This document shows, in pieces, positions 25,693-34,216 of a stretch of 64,000 nucleotides of DNA (positions are counted from its first letter, which is position 1; the number at the start of each line of letters is the position of its first letter). Origin of the DNA: Haemophilus_A paraphrohaemolyticus_A (GTDB taxonomy: Bacteria; Pseudomonadota; Gammaproteobacteria; Enterobacterales; Pasteurellaceae); NCBI RefSeq assembly GCF_003253115.1, contig NZ_QEQF01000001.1:434001-498000 (forward strand). Direction: 5' to 3'. The notes under the pieces are model-generated. The model was not told the DNA's origin and made no database searches. It was given only the letters and a program-made list of their open reading frames with translations. The position numbers and the translations under genes are program-made.

Positions 25693-25764
25693 TTAGTTTC
25701 CTACGTCAGTGCTAACTGTTTCAGGTTCACGGGTATCATCTCAGCCTTTCGGCACCCCGACTAA
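25693..25764 (-). promoter_or_regulatory. TPP riboswitch upstream of thiZXY-tenA
   Basis: Base-for-base identical to the thiM aptamer. It controls the precursor uptake and TenA operon, so both salvage operons must respond to TPP with the same affinity; differences can arise only downstream of the leader ATG. Confidence 0.95.
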
Positions 25765-25800
25765 AAATTGGATGAAGTTTACGCTTCTTTTTAAGAAAAA

Positions 25801-25858
25801 ACAAGCGGTCAATTTCTTCTCACGTTTTGCAAAATAGTGAGGGAAGTTGACCGCTTGG
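25801..25858 (-). terminator. Paired uptake-signal terminator after leuB
   Basis: ACAAGCGGTCAATTTC and its inverted partner ending GTTGACCGCTTGG form a stem, followed on the minus strand by TTTTTT. It ends leuB transcripts just before the thiZ promoter. Confidence 0.7.
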
Positions 25859-25914
25859 ATTCTTAAAGATGCGTTGACTTTGACAAATCGCGTTTAATAT
25901 TATGAATTATAAAA

Positions 25915-26997
25915 CTACGCCAAGATATTCTTCGCAATCACATCACCCATTTCGCTGGTGGAAATTGGGGTAGTGTTGTCTGCTAAATCACCAGTGCGGT
26001 AACCGTCAGCAAGGGCTTTTTGGATTGCTTGTTCAATCGCATCAGCCGCCTCGTTGAGGTTGAAGCTATAACGTAACATCATTGCCGCAGAAAGAATTTG
26101 TGCGATTGGATTGGCGATGTTTTTGCCTGCGATGTCTGGTGCAGAACCGCCAGCTGGCTCATATAAACCGAAGCCGTCTTCGTTGAGGCTGGCAGATGGG
26201 AGCATTCCCATTGAGCCTGTGATCATCGCTGCTTCATCGGAAATAATATCACCGAAGATGTTTGAGCAAAGTAAGATGTCGAAAGACTCTGGTGCTTTGA
26301 TAAGCTGCATCGTGGCGTTATCGATATACATATGCTCAAGGGTCACTTCTGGGAACTCTTTTGCCACTTCATTCACGGTTTCACGCCATAAAATCGAGCT
26401 TTGTAACACGTTCGCTTTATCAATTGAAGTAACGTGTTTTCTGCGTTTCATTGCAGATTCAAATGCCACACGTGCAATGCGTTCGATTTCATATTTGTAA
26501 TAGACTTCAGTATCGAATGCTTTGGTTTGTGCACCTTCGCCTTCACGACCTTTTGGCTGACCGAAGTAGATGCCGCCTGTTAATTCACGCACCACCACCA
26601 TATCAAACCCTTTTGCGGCGATGTCTGCACGCAATGGGCAGAATTTTTCTAAGCCTTGATAAAGTGCCGCTGGGCGCAAGTTGCAGAATAGTTTGAAATG
26701 TTTGCGAAGTGGTAATAATGAGCCACGTTCTGGTTGCTCATCAGGCGGTAAGTGAGTCCATTTTGGGCCACCTACTGAACCGAATAAAATGGCATCGGCT
26801 TCTTCACAGCCTTTTAAAGTGTTTTCTGGAAGTGCTTTGCCTTGTGCATCAATTGCTGCACCGCCAATATTGAAGTGGTTAAAATTAAGTTTAAAACCGA
26901 ATTTTTGTTGGGTTTCTTCAAGCACTTTAATCGCTTGTGCCATAATTTCAGGTCCGATGCCGTCGCCTGCTAAAACTGCAATGTTGTAAGTTTGCAT
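25915..26997 (-). CDS. leuB: 3-isopropylmalate dehydrogenase
   Basis: Oxidative decarboxylation step of leucine synthesis. The 360-residue enzyme has AVLAGDGIGPEIM, the substrate-binding RELTGGIYFG and the metal/NAD region SNIFGDIISDEAAMITGSMGML. The sequence is complete. leuA, leuC and leuD are not adjacent, unlike the usual leuABCD operon; the gene has its own terminator and an isolated promoter region at about 27000-27060. Confidence 0.96.
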   Translation of the reverse strand: MQTYNIAVLAGDGIGPEIMAQAIKVLEETQQKFGFKLNFNHFNIGGAAIDAQGKALPENTLKGCEEADAILFGSVGGPKWTHLPPDEQPERGSLLPLRKHFKLFCNLRPAALYQGLEKFCPLRADIAAKGFDMVVVRELTGGIYFGQPKGREGEGAQTKAFDTEVYYKYEIERIARVAFESAMKRRKHVTSIDKANVLQSSILWRETVNEVAKEFPEVTLEHMYIDNATMQLIKAPESFDILLCSNIFGDIISDEAAMITGSMGMLPSASLNEDGFGLYEPAGGSAPDIAGKNIANPIAQILSAAMMLRYSFNLNEAADAIEQAIQKALADGYRTGDLADNTTPISTSEMGDVIAKNILA

Positions 26998-27090
26998 AAA
27001 ATCCTCTGTTGTTATTTATTAATAAAATGGCGTTAGTTTACCCAAAAAGCGGATTTTCGGCTAGAATTAAGTTCGCTTTAAGGAGTGAAA

Positions 27091-27333
27091 ATGAAACGAG
27101 GAACTAGCAAAAAAGTATACAAATTCATCTGTTTTACCATTCTTTGGATGAATTTAACCGCTTGTGGCACAATTATCAATCTTTCAAAAGGCGATTATAC
27201 CGTTTATAGCGGGGTAAAAAATGACTTCTCAGCCATTCAAAATGGTGGCTTTTTAGGTGTACTCGCTGTGCTTGATTTACCACTCAGCTTTGTCTTTGAC
27301 ACCTTGTTATTGCCTGTAACATTAAGCAAATAG
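27091..27333 (+). CDS. YceK-family lipoprotein (DUF1375)
   Basis: An 80-residue predicted lipoprotein: a basic N-terminus, a hydrophobic stretch and the lipobox LTAC (Cys near residue 25), then GTIINLS and the family's C-terminal signature LDLPLSFVFDTLLLPVTL. Its function in the envelope is unknown. The ATG at 27091 is 5 bp after AGGAG; a GTG at 27085 lies inside the ribosome site. It stands alone, divergent from leuB. Confidence 0.82.
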   Translation: MKRGTSKKVYKFICFTILWMNLTACGTIINLSKGDYTVYSGVKNDFSAIQNGGFLGVLAVLDLPLSFVFDTLLLPVTLSK

Positions 27334-27424
27334 ATGTCTGCTCCTTTATTTTAGTTCGCCCCATCCCGTGCTAAAATGCCCGCTTTTGTAACCTTAGATT
27401 TATCATTACCCACAGGGATAAGCC

Positions 27425-28729
27425 ATGCCGAAACAACACCTTTTAACCGCTCAAGGCAATCGCATTGCGATTGTAAGTGGGTTAAGAACGCCTTTTGCTC
27501 GTCGTGATACTGGCTTTAAAGATGCCTATGCCACTAGCCTTGGCACAATGGTCACCAACGAACTATTAAGCCGCTTGGCGATTGACCGCAATGAAATTGA
27601 ACAACTTGTCTTTGGGCAAGTCCTCCAACAGCCCGATATTCCTAACCCTGCCCGCGAAATTGCTCTCGCTCTAAATATGCCACGCCTTCAAAGTTATAGC
27701 ATTAGTAGCTCTTGTCTTTCTGGCTTGCAAGCGATTGTCAATGTTGCAGGTAGCATTCTTTCTGGCTCAATTTCAGCAGGCATTGCAGGCGGTGCAGATT
27801 CGATTTCAAACGCCCCTATTAGCCTTAGCCCTCGCGTGATTTATAAATTCAAATCCATTTTCAAAGCTGAAACGCTCGATGAAAAATTTCGCCGTTTTCG
27901 TGATTTTTCTTGGGGTGATTTCAAGCTGCACGGGGTAAATTTAAAAGATTTCACTACGCAACTTTCAGTAGCTGAACTCTCTGAACAGATAGCGCAAGAT
28001 TACAACATTAGCCGAGCAGCACAAGATGAATACGCACGTTTTTCAAATGAAAAAGCCTCAAATGCGTGGAAATTGGGCTTATTTAAAGAAGAAGTAATGC
28101 AATCTGTGCCACGCCCTTACACCGATTTTGTGGTGGCGGATACGCTCATTAACGCAGCGACTCGCCTACAATATTATCAGCGCTTTTCGCCAATTATGCA
28201 TAAACCTTATGCAACGGTTACTGAGGCAAATATTCCACAACCTATGGATGGAGCGGCGGCGGTGTTGTTGATGAACGAAAGCCGAGCTAAAGCGTTAGGG
28301 CTTGAAGTGTTGGGCTATATTCGCAGTTATGCAATTACAGGCAATGATATTTGGCACAATATGTTTGCAGGGGCAACGATTTCTAGTTCAATTGCCCTTG
28401 AACGTGCGAGCTTAACGCTTGCCGATATGGATTTTATTGATATTCACGAAACCTCAGCAAGCCAGATGATTATGAACATTCGCTTGTTTGAATCGGATGA
28501 ATTTGCAAAAAATCAGCTAAATCGTACCGCTTGTTTGGGCAAAATTGACCTCGATAAGCTCAACCATTTGGGCGGTTCGATTGCCTTTGGTAACCCACGA
28601 GCAGTTACTAGTCTTCGCACCGTGATTCAGTCGCTTTTTACCTTAAAACGTAAAGGTGGTGGCACATCGCTGGTAGCTTCAAGTGGCTTGGGCGGTTTAG
28701 GTGCGGCAATGGTGTTAGAAACGGAATAG
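27425..28729 (+). CDS. fadI: FadI-type 3-ketoacyl-CoA thiolase with altered catalytic residues
   Basis: The 434-residue thiolase-fold protein aligns end to end with FadI, the thiolase of anaerobic beta-oxidation. The acyl-accepting cysteine survives (Cys97 in SISSSCLSG). The catalytic His of the GHP motif is Asn (GNP, Asn390) and the second catalytic Cys, in E. coli TACAAGG, is Ser (Ser420 in ASSGLGG). HEAF is HETS. These residues are needed for thiolysis, so normal activity is doubtful. The reading frame is intact and is followed 14 bp later by fadJ. Confidence 0.82.
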   Translation: MPKQHLLTAQGNRIAIVSGLRTPFARRDTGFKDAYATSLGTMVTNELLSRLAIDRNEIEQLVFGQVLQQPDIPNPAREIALALNMPRLQSYSISSSCLSGLQAIVNVAGSILSGSISAGIAGGADSISNAPISLSPRVIYKFKSIFKAETLDEKFRRFRDFSWGDFKLHGVNLKDFTTQLSVAELSEQIAQDYNISRAAQDEYARFSNEKASNAWKLGLFKEEVMQSVPRPYTDFVVADTLINAATRLQYYQRFSPIMHKPYATVTEANIPQPMDGAAAVLLMNESRAKALGLEVLGYIRSYAITGNDIWHNMFAGATISSSIALERASLTLADMDFIDIHETSASQMIMNIRLFESDEFAKNQLNRTACLGKIDLDKLNHLGGSIAFGNPRAVTSLRTVIQSLFTLKRKGGGTSLVASSGLGGLGAAMVLETE

Positions 28730-28743
28730 AAAGTGAGGATGAT

Positions 28744-30888
28744 ATGACAGATCAAATTGAACAAGCACAAAGCGAAATGAACGAGATAAACCGTCCTACT
28801 TTCCAAGTTGAAGTTGATGATAATCGTATTGCAGTGGTAAACATTTTAAGCCCAGAAAATGATGCGAACTGGCTGCCAGAAAATTGCGTAGAAGAACTGC
28901 GTAACGTGATTGGTAAGGCGATTTATCAACAAGTGCGAGGCATTTTATTTATTTCAGCTCGCCCCAAAAACTTTATTCAAGGCTTTAAACTTTCAGTATT
29001 GCAAGGCAAAACGGAAGCTCAACTCAAACAATTTTCGCAAGAAATGCAATTAGTAATGCGAGAACTAAATGTGCTTAAAGTGCCAGTGGTTGCGGCTATT
29101 GATGGTAATTGCTTCGGAGCAGGTTTGGAGCTCGCTTTAGCCTGTGATTATCGCATCGCCTCTGATGAAGTTTACACTCAATTCGCCATGCCACAAATTC
29201 GCTCTGGCATTCTTCCGTTTTCAGGCGGTACTCAGCGTCTGCCGCGTTTAATTGGCTTAAATCAGGCAGCGGATATGCTCAGCTCAGGCAAAAAAGTGGA
29301 TGTGGAGCACGCCCTCAAACTCGGTTTGGTTGATATGACTGTGCCTGCAAATCGCTTATTCGAAGTGGCTTATCAGCTTTTGTTAGAAAATCAAGTCACA
29401 AAAGCGGATTACAAGAAACCTAAAAATCTCCTGCACAAATGGCGTAAAAAATTGGAAGGGACGCCATCGTTGCGTAATAAACTGCTTGACCGCTTGGAAA
29501 ATCGCCTCTGGCAACGAACATTCGGTAACTATCCTGCTGTGGTTGAATTGATTGAGTTGCTCAAAGAGCCACACTTCAAGCAAGGTTTAACTTTTGAACA
29601 AGATACGTTGGTTAAACTGCTCAACACTGAAACTGCAAAAGTGTTGGTAAACTTGAAGAAAACCGAACGAGCGATGAAAGATAAATACGCCATTCGTGGC
29701 AATGTTCGTGATGTATTGCAGGTTAGTATCCTCGGTTCTGGCTATATGGGGGCGGGTATTGCTTACTTAACCGCCAATAATGCCCGTATTCCTGTGCGAA
29801 TTAAGGATATTCACCCTTCTGAAATCCAAAAAGCATTACGCACTTGTTACGATTTGATGCGACAAGCGATGCAAAAAAAGCAGCTGCGTGAAGGCGAGAT
29901 GATTCAAAGAATGAACCTGATCACTGGTGGCGAACGTTTAGTTGCCGCGAAATCGACCGACTTTATTATCGAAGCGGTGTATGAAGATCTCAAGCTTAAG
30001 CAAAGAATGTTGCAAGAAATCGAAAATTACTATGACGAACATGCTATTTTTGCGACAAATACCTCTACGTTTTCGATCAAAGAGATTGCATCGGTGGCGA
30101 AACGTCCAGAAAATGTGATCGGTTTTCACTATTTTAGCCCTGTAACCAAACAGCAATTGGTGGAAATTATCCCCCACGAAGGTACGTGCGAACACACCAT
30201 TGCCACCGCGATCCACTTTGCGATTCAGCAAGGCAAAGTACCGCTTTTGGTTTCGGATACGCAAGGTTTCTTTATCAACCGATTACTTACGCCATTATTG
30301 CTTGAAGCGATGCAATGTGTGATTGATGGAGAAGCGATTGAATTTATCGACCGCTCATTGCAGGAATTTGGCTTCAAAATTGGACCGCTTGCCATGATTG
30401 ATGAAATGGGTTTAGACGTGCTAAACAAAGCGACACCAGCCTTGGTAAACGCTTATGGCGAACGTTTCGAAATGCCAGCTAAAACAGAGCTACTTATTCG
30501 TAACGAACGCAAAGGCTGCAAAAATAAGCGTGGCTTCTATATGTATGACAAGCACGGTACGTGCTTGCAAGAGGATAAAAGTATCTATCACGTGATGGAA
30601 ACTATCACGCAAAATGATTTAGAAGCAGAAGAGATCGCTCGCCGTTGTATTTTACGAATGATCAACGAAGCCGCATGGTGTTTGCACGAAAAAGTGATCC
30701 AATCGCCTGAAGAAGGGAATGTCGCTTCCGTGCTTGGCACTGGTTTCCCGCAATTCAGAGGCGGTATCTATGCCTATATGGAAAAAGTGGGCACGAAAGA
30801 GATTGTTAAACAGCTCAAAGCTCACCAGAAAATTTATGGAAATAGATTTGCGCCTTGTCCGTTTTTGTTAGTGCAAGCTGAAAAATAA
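28744..30888 (+). CDS. fadJ: FadJ-type hydratase/dehydrogenase, hydratase site altered
   Basis: A 714-residue protein with an N-terminal crotonase domain (about 20-210) and a 3-hydroxyacyl-CoA dehydrogenase domain (about 325-700). The dehydrogenase looks complete: NAD loop GSGYMGAGIAY, catalytic His in FHYFSP, Glu in VEIIPHEG, Asn in FFINRLL. In the crotonase domain one catalytic Glu remains (Glu129, GAGLE), but the second is Gln (Gln151, MPQIRSG versus LPEVQLG) and the oxyanion motif AGADI is QGFKL (79-83). Hydratase activity is therefore doubtful. The ribosome site is GAGGA. Confidence 0.84.
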   Translation: MTDQIEQAQSEMNEINRPTFQVEVDDNRIAVVNILSPENDANWLPENCVEELRNVIGKAIYQQVRGILFISARPKNFIQGFKLSVLQGKTEAQLKQFSQEMQLVMRELNVLKVPVVAAIDGNCFGAGLELALACDYRIASDEVYTQFAMPQIRSGILPFSGGTQRLPRLIGLNQAADMLSSGKKVDVEHALKLGLVDMTVPANRLFEVAYQLLLENQVTKADYKKPKNLLHKWRKKLEGTPSLRNKLLDRLENRLWQRTFGNYPAVVELIELLKEPHFKQGLTFEQDTLVKLLNTETAKVLVNLKKTERAMKDKYAIRGNVRDVLQVSILGSGYMGAGIAYLTANNARIPVRIKDIHPSEIQKALRTCYDLMRQAMQKKQLREGEMIQRMNLITGGERLVAAKSTDFIIEAVYEDLKLKQRMLQEIENYYDEHAIFATNTSTFSIKEIASVAKRPENVIGFHYFSPVTKQQLVEIIPHEGTCEHTIATAIHFAIQQGKVPLLVSDTQGFFINRLLTPLLLEAMQCVIDGEAIEFIDRSLQEFGFKIGPLAMIDEMGLDVLNKATPALVNAYGERFEMPAKTELLIRNERKGCKNKRGFYMYDKHGTCLQEDKSIYHVMETITQNDLEAEEIARRCILRMINEAAWCLHEKVIQSPEEGNVASVLGTGFPQFRGGIYAYMEKVGTKEIVKQLKAHQKIYGNRFAPCPFLLVQAEK

Positions 30889-30904
30889 TGTAAAAAAACT
30901 AACC

Positions 30905-31594
30905 TTACTTCGCATACCGCTTTTGTCTTTCTGCCAACCATTCTGATGCAGAAAGGGCAATTAAAGAAATTGCAATCGCCACAGCGCAAAGGCGGGCTGC
31001 CGCGAGTTCTCCATCAGGCGTTTCGATAAAGGTGAAAAGAGCTGCTGGAATCGTTTGGGTTTGATTTGGAATGTTCGACACAAAAGTGATAGTCGCCCCA
31101 AATTCTCCAAGCGAACGGGCAAAACCTAATACCGCTCCAGCAATGACGCCTGAAAATGAGAGTGGAAGATTAAGCGTAAAAAAGACTTTAAGTGGGCTTG
31201 CACCTAATGTTCTAGCTGCTTGTTCAAGTTTAGGATCAATTGCATCAAAGGCTTGTTTGATAGAACGCACCATCAGCGGAAAGGCCATTACCGCAGAGGC
31301 TAATACCGCACCTCGCCAAGAAAAACTAAAAGAAAAACCGAACCACTCCCACAAATATTGTCCAATCGCCCCACGTTTTGCCATCACAATAAGCAAGAGA
31401 TAGCCAATCACCACAGGGGGTAACACCAGCGGTAGATGCACGATGCCATTTAGCAATTGCTTACCCCAGAATTGTTTGCGTGAGAGTATCCAAGCAATCA
31501 AAATAGCAACAGGTAGAGCAAAAAGAATCGCAATCGTGGCGATTTTAAGGCTCAAATAAATGGCATTCAGTTCTGGTTGAGAAAAGAAAAACAT
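30905..31594 (-). CDS. modB: Molybdate ABC transporter permease
   Basis: A 229-residue inner-membrane permease with five membrane segments and the conserved loop EQAARTLGASPLKVFFTLNLP, followed by RSLGEFGATITF. It translocates molybdate handed over by ModA. It lies downstream of modA; the ATPase gene modC, which normally follows modB, is absent, and modB converges directly on fadJ with a 16-bp gap. Confidence 0.94.
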   Translation of the reverse strand: MFFFSQPELNAIYLSLKIATIAILFALPVAILIAWILSRKQFWGKQLLNGIVHLPLVLPPVVIGYLLLIVMAKRGAIGQYLWEWFGFSFSFSWRGAVLASAVMAFPLMVRSIKQAFDAIDPKLEQAARTLGASPLKVFFTLNLPLSFSGVIAGAVLGFARSLGEFGATITFVSNIPNQTQTIPAALFTFIETPDGELAAARLCAVAIAISLIALSASEWLAERQKRYAK

Positions 31595-31612
31595 AGGCAG
31601 TTTCAGTTGTTA

Positions 31613-31633
31613 CCGAGGGTATAATACCCTCGG
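31613..31633. repeat. Perfect palindrome in the modA-modB gap
   Basis: A 9-bp perfect stem (CCGAGGGTA/TACCCTCGG) with a 3-base loop. No T-run follows on either strand, so it may slow or protect the mRNA between modA and modB rather than terminate it. Confidence 0.6.
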
Positions 31634-31673
31634 TTAGGCATAATTCAACCTCGTTGGGGTTGTAAGTTATAAA

Positions 31674-32432
31674 TTATTGTACTGGATAAAAACCAGCTTC
31701 TTTAAATTTCGCTTGAGCTGCAGGTGTTTTTAAAAAATCGAGGAATTTTTTCGCTTCCGTTTTATCACTTACTGTTGCAGCAGGATAAACCACTTCACCA
31801 TAACTTTCATTTGGGAAAGTTGCCACGATTTTCACTTTAGTTGCAGAGACTTTTGCATCAGTTGCATAAACAATCCCTAATGGAGCCTCGTTGCGTTCTA
31901 CATAAGATAACGCATCACGCACATTTTTTGCTCGAACTAACTTACTTTCTAAACCATCCCAGAGTTTGTAATATTCCAATGCTTTTTTTGCATATTTGCC
32001 AGCAGGCACATGTGATGGATCGCCCACAGATAAATACCCATCCGCTAATTCTTTGTTAAAATCGACCGCTTGAATGCTTTTTGCTTCGATTTTACTGTCA
32101 ATCGGTGCAATCAACACAAGGTCGTTTTTCACTAAATTATGCACATTTTTGGTTTTTGCAGGTTGTTTTTCTTTAACGTAATCCATCCATTTTGTATCAG
32201 CTGAAATAAATACATCCGCTGGGGCGTCTTGTTCAATTTGTTTCGCAAGCACAGAAGAAGAGGCAAACGAGAATGTAACTTTATCTTGCGGGTTGGCTTT
32301 TTCAAAATCTTTGTTGATTTCTTGAAGCACGTTGGTCATTGAGGCTGCGGCAAAAACGGTAATATCTTGCGCAAAGCTAGAGGAAGAAAAAAGAGAAAGT
32401 GCACTTACAAAGCAGAGTTTTTTAAATTTCAT
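31674..32432 (-). CDS. modA: Molybdate-binding periplasmic protein
   Basis: The 252-residue solute-binding protein has a signal peptide (cleavage at SFA-QD), then ITVFAAASMTNVLQEI, FSFASSSVLAKQI and DVFISAD, which supply the serines and backbone contacts that bind the oxyanion. The ATG at 32432 has an AAAGGAA site. It delivers molybdate to ModB. Confidence 0.94.
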   Translation of the reverse strand: MKFKKLCFVSALSLFSSSSFAQDITVFAAASMTNVLQEINKDFEKANPQDKVTFSFASSSVLAKQIEQDAPADVFISADTKWMDYVKEKQPAKTKNVHNLVKNDLVLIAPIDSKIEAKSIQAVDFNKELADGYLSVGDPSHVPAGKYAKKALEYYKLWDGLESKLVRAKNVRDALSYVERNEAPLGIVYATDAKVSATKVKIVATFPNESYGEVVYPAATVSDKTEAKKFLDFLKTPAAQAKFKEAGFYPVQ

Positions 32433-32525
32433 TTTGGGTTCCTTTTGAGATAAGCACGAGAGCAACAAGCGGTAGAATTTTTCCTAATTTTAGCAAAACT
32501 CTCGTGCAATCCGTGGCAAAGAAAA

Positions 32526-33287
32526 TTAGGAACGTAATCCTACACCTTTCTCAATCAGTGAAAAGGCAAACCAGTATAACATAATACATAACGATCCCAA
32601 TACCAAAAATGTGTAAAAAATGGGCATATCACTGATACCTAAAAAGCCATAACGGAAACCATTGATCATATACACAATGGGGTTGAACTTGGACACTGCT
32701 TGCCAGAAATCAGGCAGTAATGAGATCGAATAAAACACACCGCCCAAGTATGTAAGTGGTGTTAAAACGAAAGTTGGGATTAAACCTACATCATCAAATG
32801 TTTTCGCATACACCGCATTAATTAATCCACCTAGTGCGAAACTAATCGTTGTCAGCAAAAGCGTTGAAAAAATCATCAACCAAGAGTGGATATCAAAGGT
32901 GATAAACAACAAAGCAACCAGCATTACCAAAATACCAGCCAGCCCACCGCGAACAACACTGCCCACTACATAACCCCAAATAATGTTATGCGTCGAAAGA
33001 GGGGAAATAAGCATCTCTTCATAAGTTTTGGTAAATTTACTCAAGAAAAATGATGAGGCGGAATTGACATAAGAGGCTGTGATTGCGGTCATCATCACAA
33101 GTCCAGGGGCAATAAACTGCATATAGCTTACCCCGTGCATATCACCAATACGTCCACCAATTAATTGCCCGAAAATCAAGAAATAGAGCGTGGTAGTAAT
33201 AACCGGTGGCACGAGTGTCTGTCTCCAAATGCGAATAACGCGTTTGCTCTCTTTAGTTGCGAGCGTAAAAAATCCAGTTAAATTCAT
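32526..33287 (-). CDS. yadH: ABC-2 type exporter permease YadH
   Basis: A 253-residue inner-membrane protein with six membrane segments and the ABC-2 signature region (YLGGVFYSISLLPDFWQAVSKFNP). It pairs with the ATPase YadG; the exported substrate is unknown. Its start is 1 bp after the yadG stop. Confidence 0.92.
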   Translation of the reverse strand: MNLTGFFTLATKESKRVIRIWRQTLVPPVITTTLYFLIFGQLIGGRIGDMHGVSYMQFIAPGLVMMTAITASYVNSASSFFLSKFTKTYEEMLISPLSTHNIIWGYVVGSVVRGGLAGILVMLVALLFITFDIHSWLMIFSTLLLTTISFALGGLINAVYAKTFDDVGLIPTFVLTPLTYLGGVFYSISLLPDFWQAVSKFNPIVYMINGFRYGFLGISDMPIFYTFLVLGSLCIMLYWFAFSLIEKGVGLRS

Positions 33288-33288
33288 A

Positions 33289-34197
33289 CTAATTAGCCAT
33301 TTTAAGGAAAAGTTCTTCCAAGCGGTTTGATTTATTTCGCATACTTAATACTTCCACATTTTGTGTGGTCAGCTGCGTAAACAAATTAGTTAAGCCTTGA
33401 GCACGCTGTACTTCTACTTCCAACGTATTTTCATCCAATAATTTATGCGGATAATGCTCAATCACAAGTCGTCTATTTTGCGGAATGTTTTGCAAATCAA
33501 GCACGAAAATTTCGGTTTCTAATTTTGCCAAGAGCGACTTCATTGAGGTATTTTCAATCAATTTACCGTGCTGAATAATACCAATGTTTCGGCAGAGGTT
33601 TTCCGCTTCTTCAAGATAGTGCGTGGTAAGAATAATAGTGGTGCCTTGTTGATTGAGTTCCCGCAAAAAATCCCAGAGTGAACGGCGAAGTTCAATATCC
33701 ACGCCCGCGGTAGGTTCATCCAAAATCAACAATTTCGGGTTATGCATTAAAGCGCGAGCAATCATTACCCGACGTTTCATCCCCCCCGACAGTTCGCGGG
33801 TTAAATGTGTACGTTTTTCCCATAAATCCAATTTTTTCAGCCACATTTCTGCACGAGCTTTGGCTTCTTTTAACGGAATGCCATAAAAGCCCGCTTGCTG
33901 GGTAAGCACATCCTTCACTCTCTCGAATTGGTTGAAATTGAACTCTTGAGGCACCAAGCCGATTTGCTGTTTGAGCTGTGTTTTTTGGGTATCTAAATCA
34001 TAACCGAAGACTTTTACCGAACCACTGGTTTTATTTACGAGTGAACTAATAATACCAATGGTGGTTGATTTACCCGCCCCGTTATGCCCAAGCAAGGCAT
34101 AAAAATCGCCCTGCTCGACGGTAAGATCAATGCCCTTTACCGCTTGAACGCCTGTAGCATAGGTTTTGATAAGATTTTTGATTTCTAATGCATGCAT
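33289..34197 (-). CDS. yadG: ABC exporter ATPase YadG
   Basis: A 302-residue ATP-binding subunit: Walker A GHNGAGKST, Q-loop GLVPQEFNFNQFE, signature LSGGMKRRVMIARAL, Walker B LLILDEPTAGVD and the H-loop LTTHYLEEAE. The C-terminal 80 residues form the extra domain of this subfamily. It forms a two-gene operon with yadH. Confidence 0.93.
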   Translation of the reverse strand: MHALEIKNLIKTYATGVQAVKGIDLTVEQGDFYALLGHNGAGKSTTIGIISSLVNKTSGSVKVFGYDLDTQKTQLKQQIGLVPQEFNFNQFERVKDVLTQQAGFYGIPLKEAKARAEMWLKKLDLWEKRTHLTRELSGGMKRRVMIARALMHNPKLLILDEPTAGVDIELRRSLWDFLRELNQQGTTIILTTHYLEEAENLCRNIGIIQHGKLIENTSMKSLLAKLETEIFVLDLQNIPQNRRLVIEHYPHKLLDENTLEVEVQRAQGLTNLFTQLTTQNVEVLSMRNKSNRLEELFLKMAN

Positions 34198-34216
34198 AGT
34201 TTTTTAGATATAGATG

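Larger units (their letters stand above)
25689..25858. repeat. Thi leader repeat, copy 2
   Basis: Second copy of the 170-bp unit at 21113-21282, in the same orientation and 4,576 bp away, identical for 119 bp (25689-25807). The outermost part differs by a few substitutions and one indel. Confidence 0.95.

Noticed and set aside
27334..27424. Possible FadR operator before fadI
   Set aside because: No sequence close to TGGTCnGACCA is present in the gap.
32454..32507. GCACGAGAG/CTCTCGTGC inverted repeat between yadH and modA
   Set aside because: The 36-base loop and lack of a T-run make it a poor terminator, and no molybdate-regulator box is recognisable; noted without a functional call.
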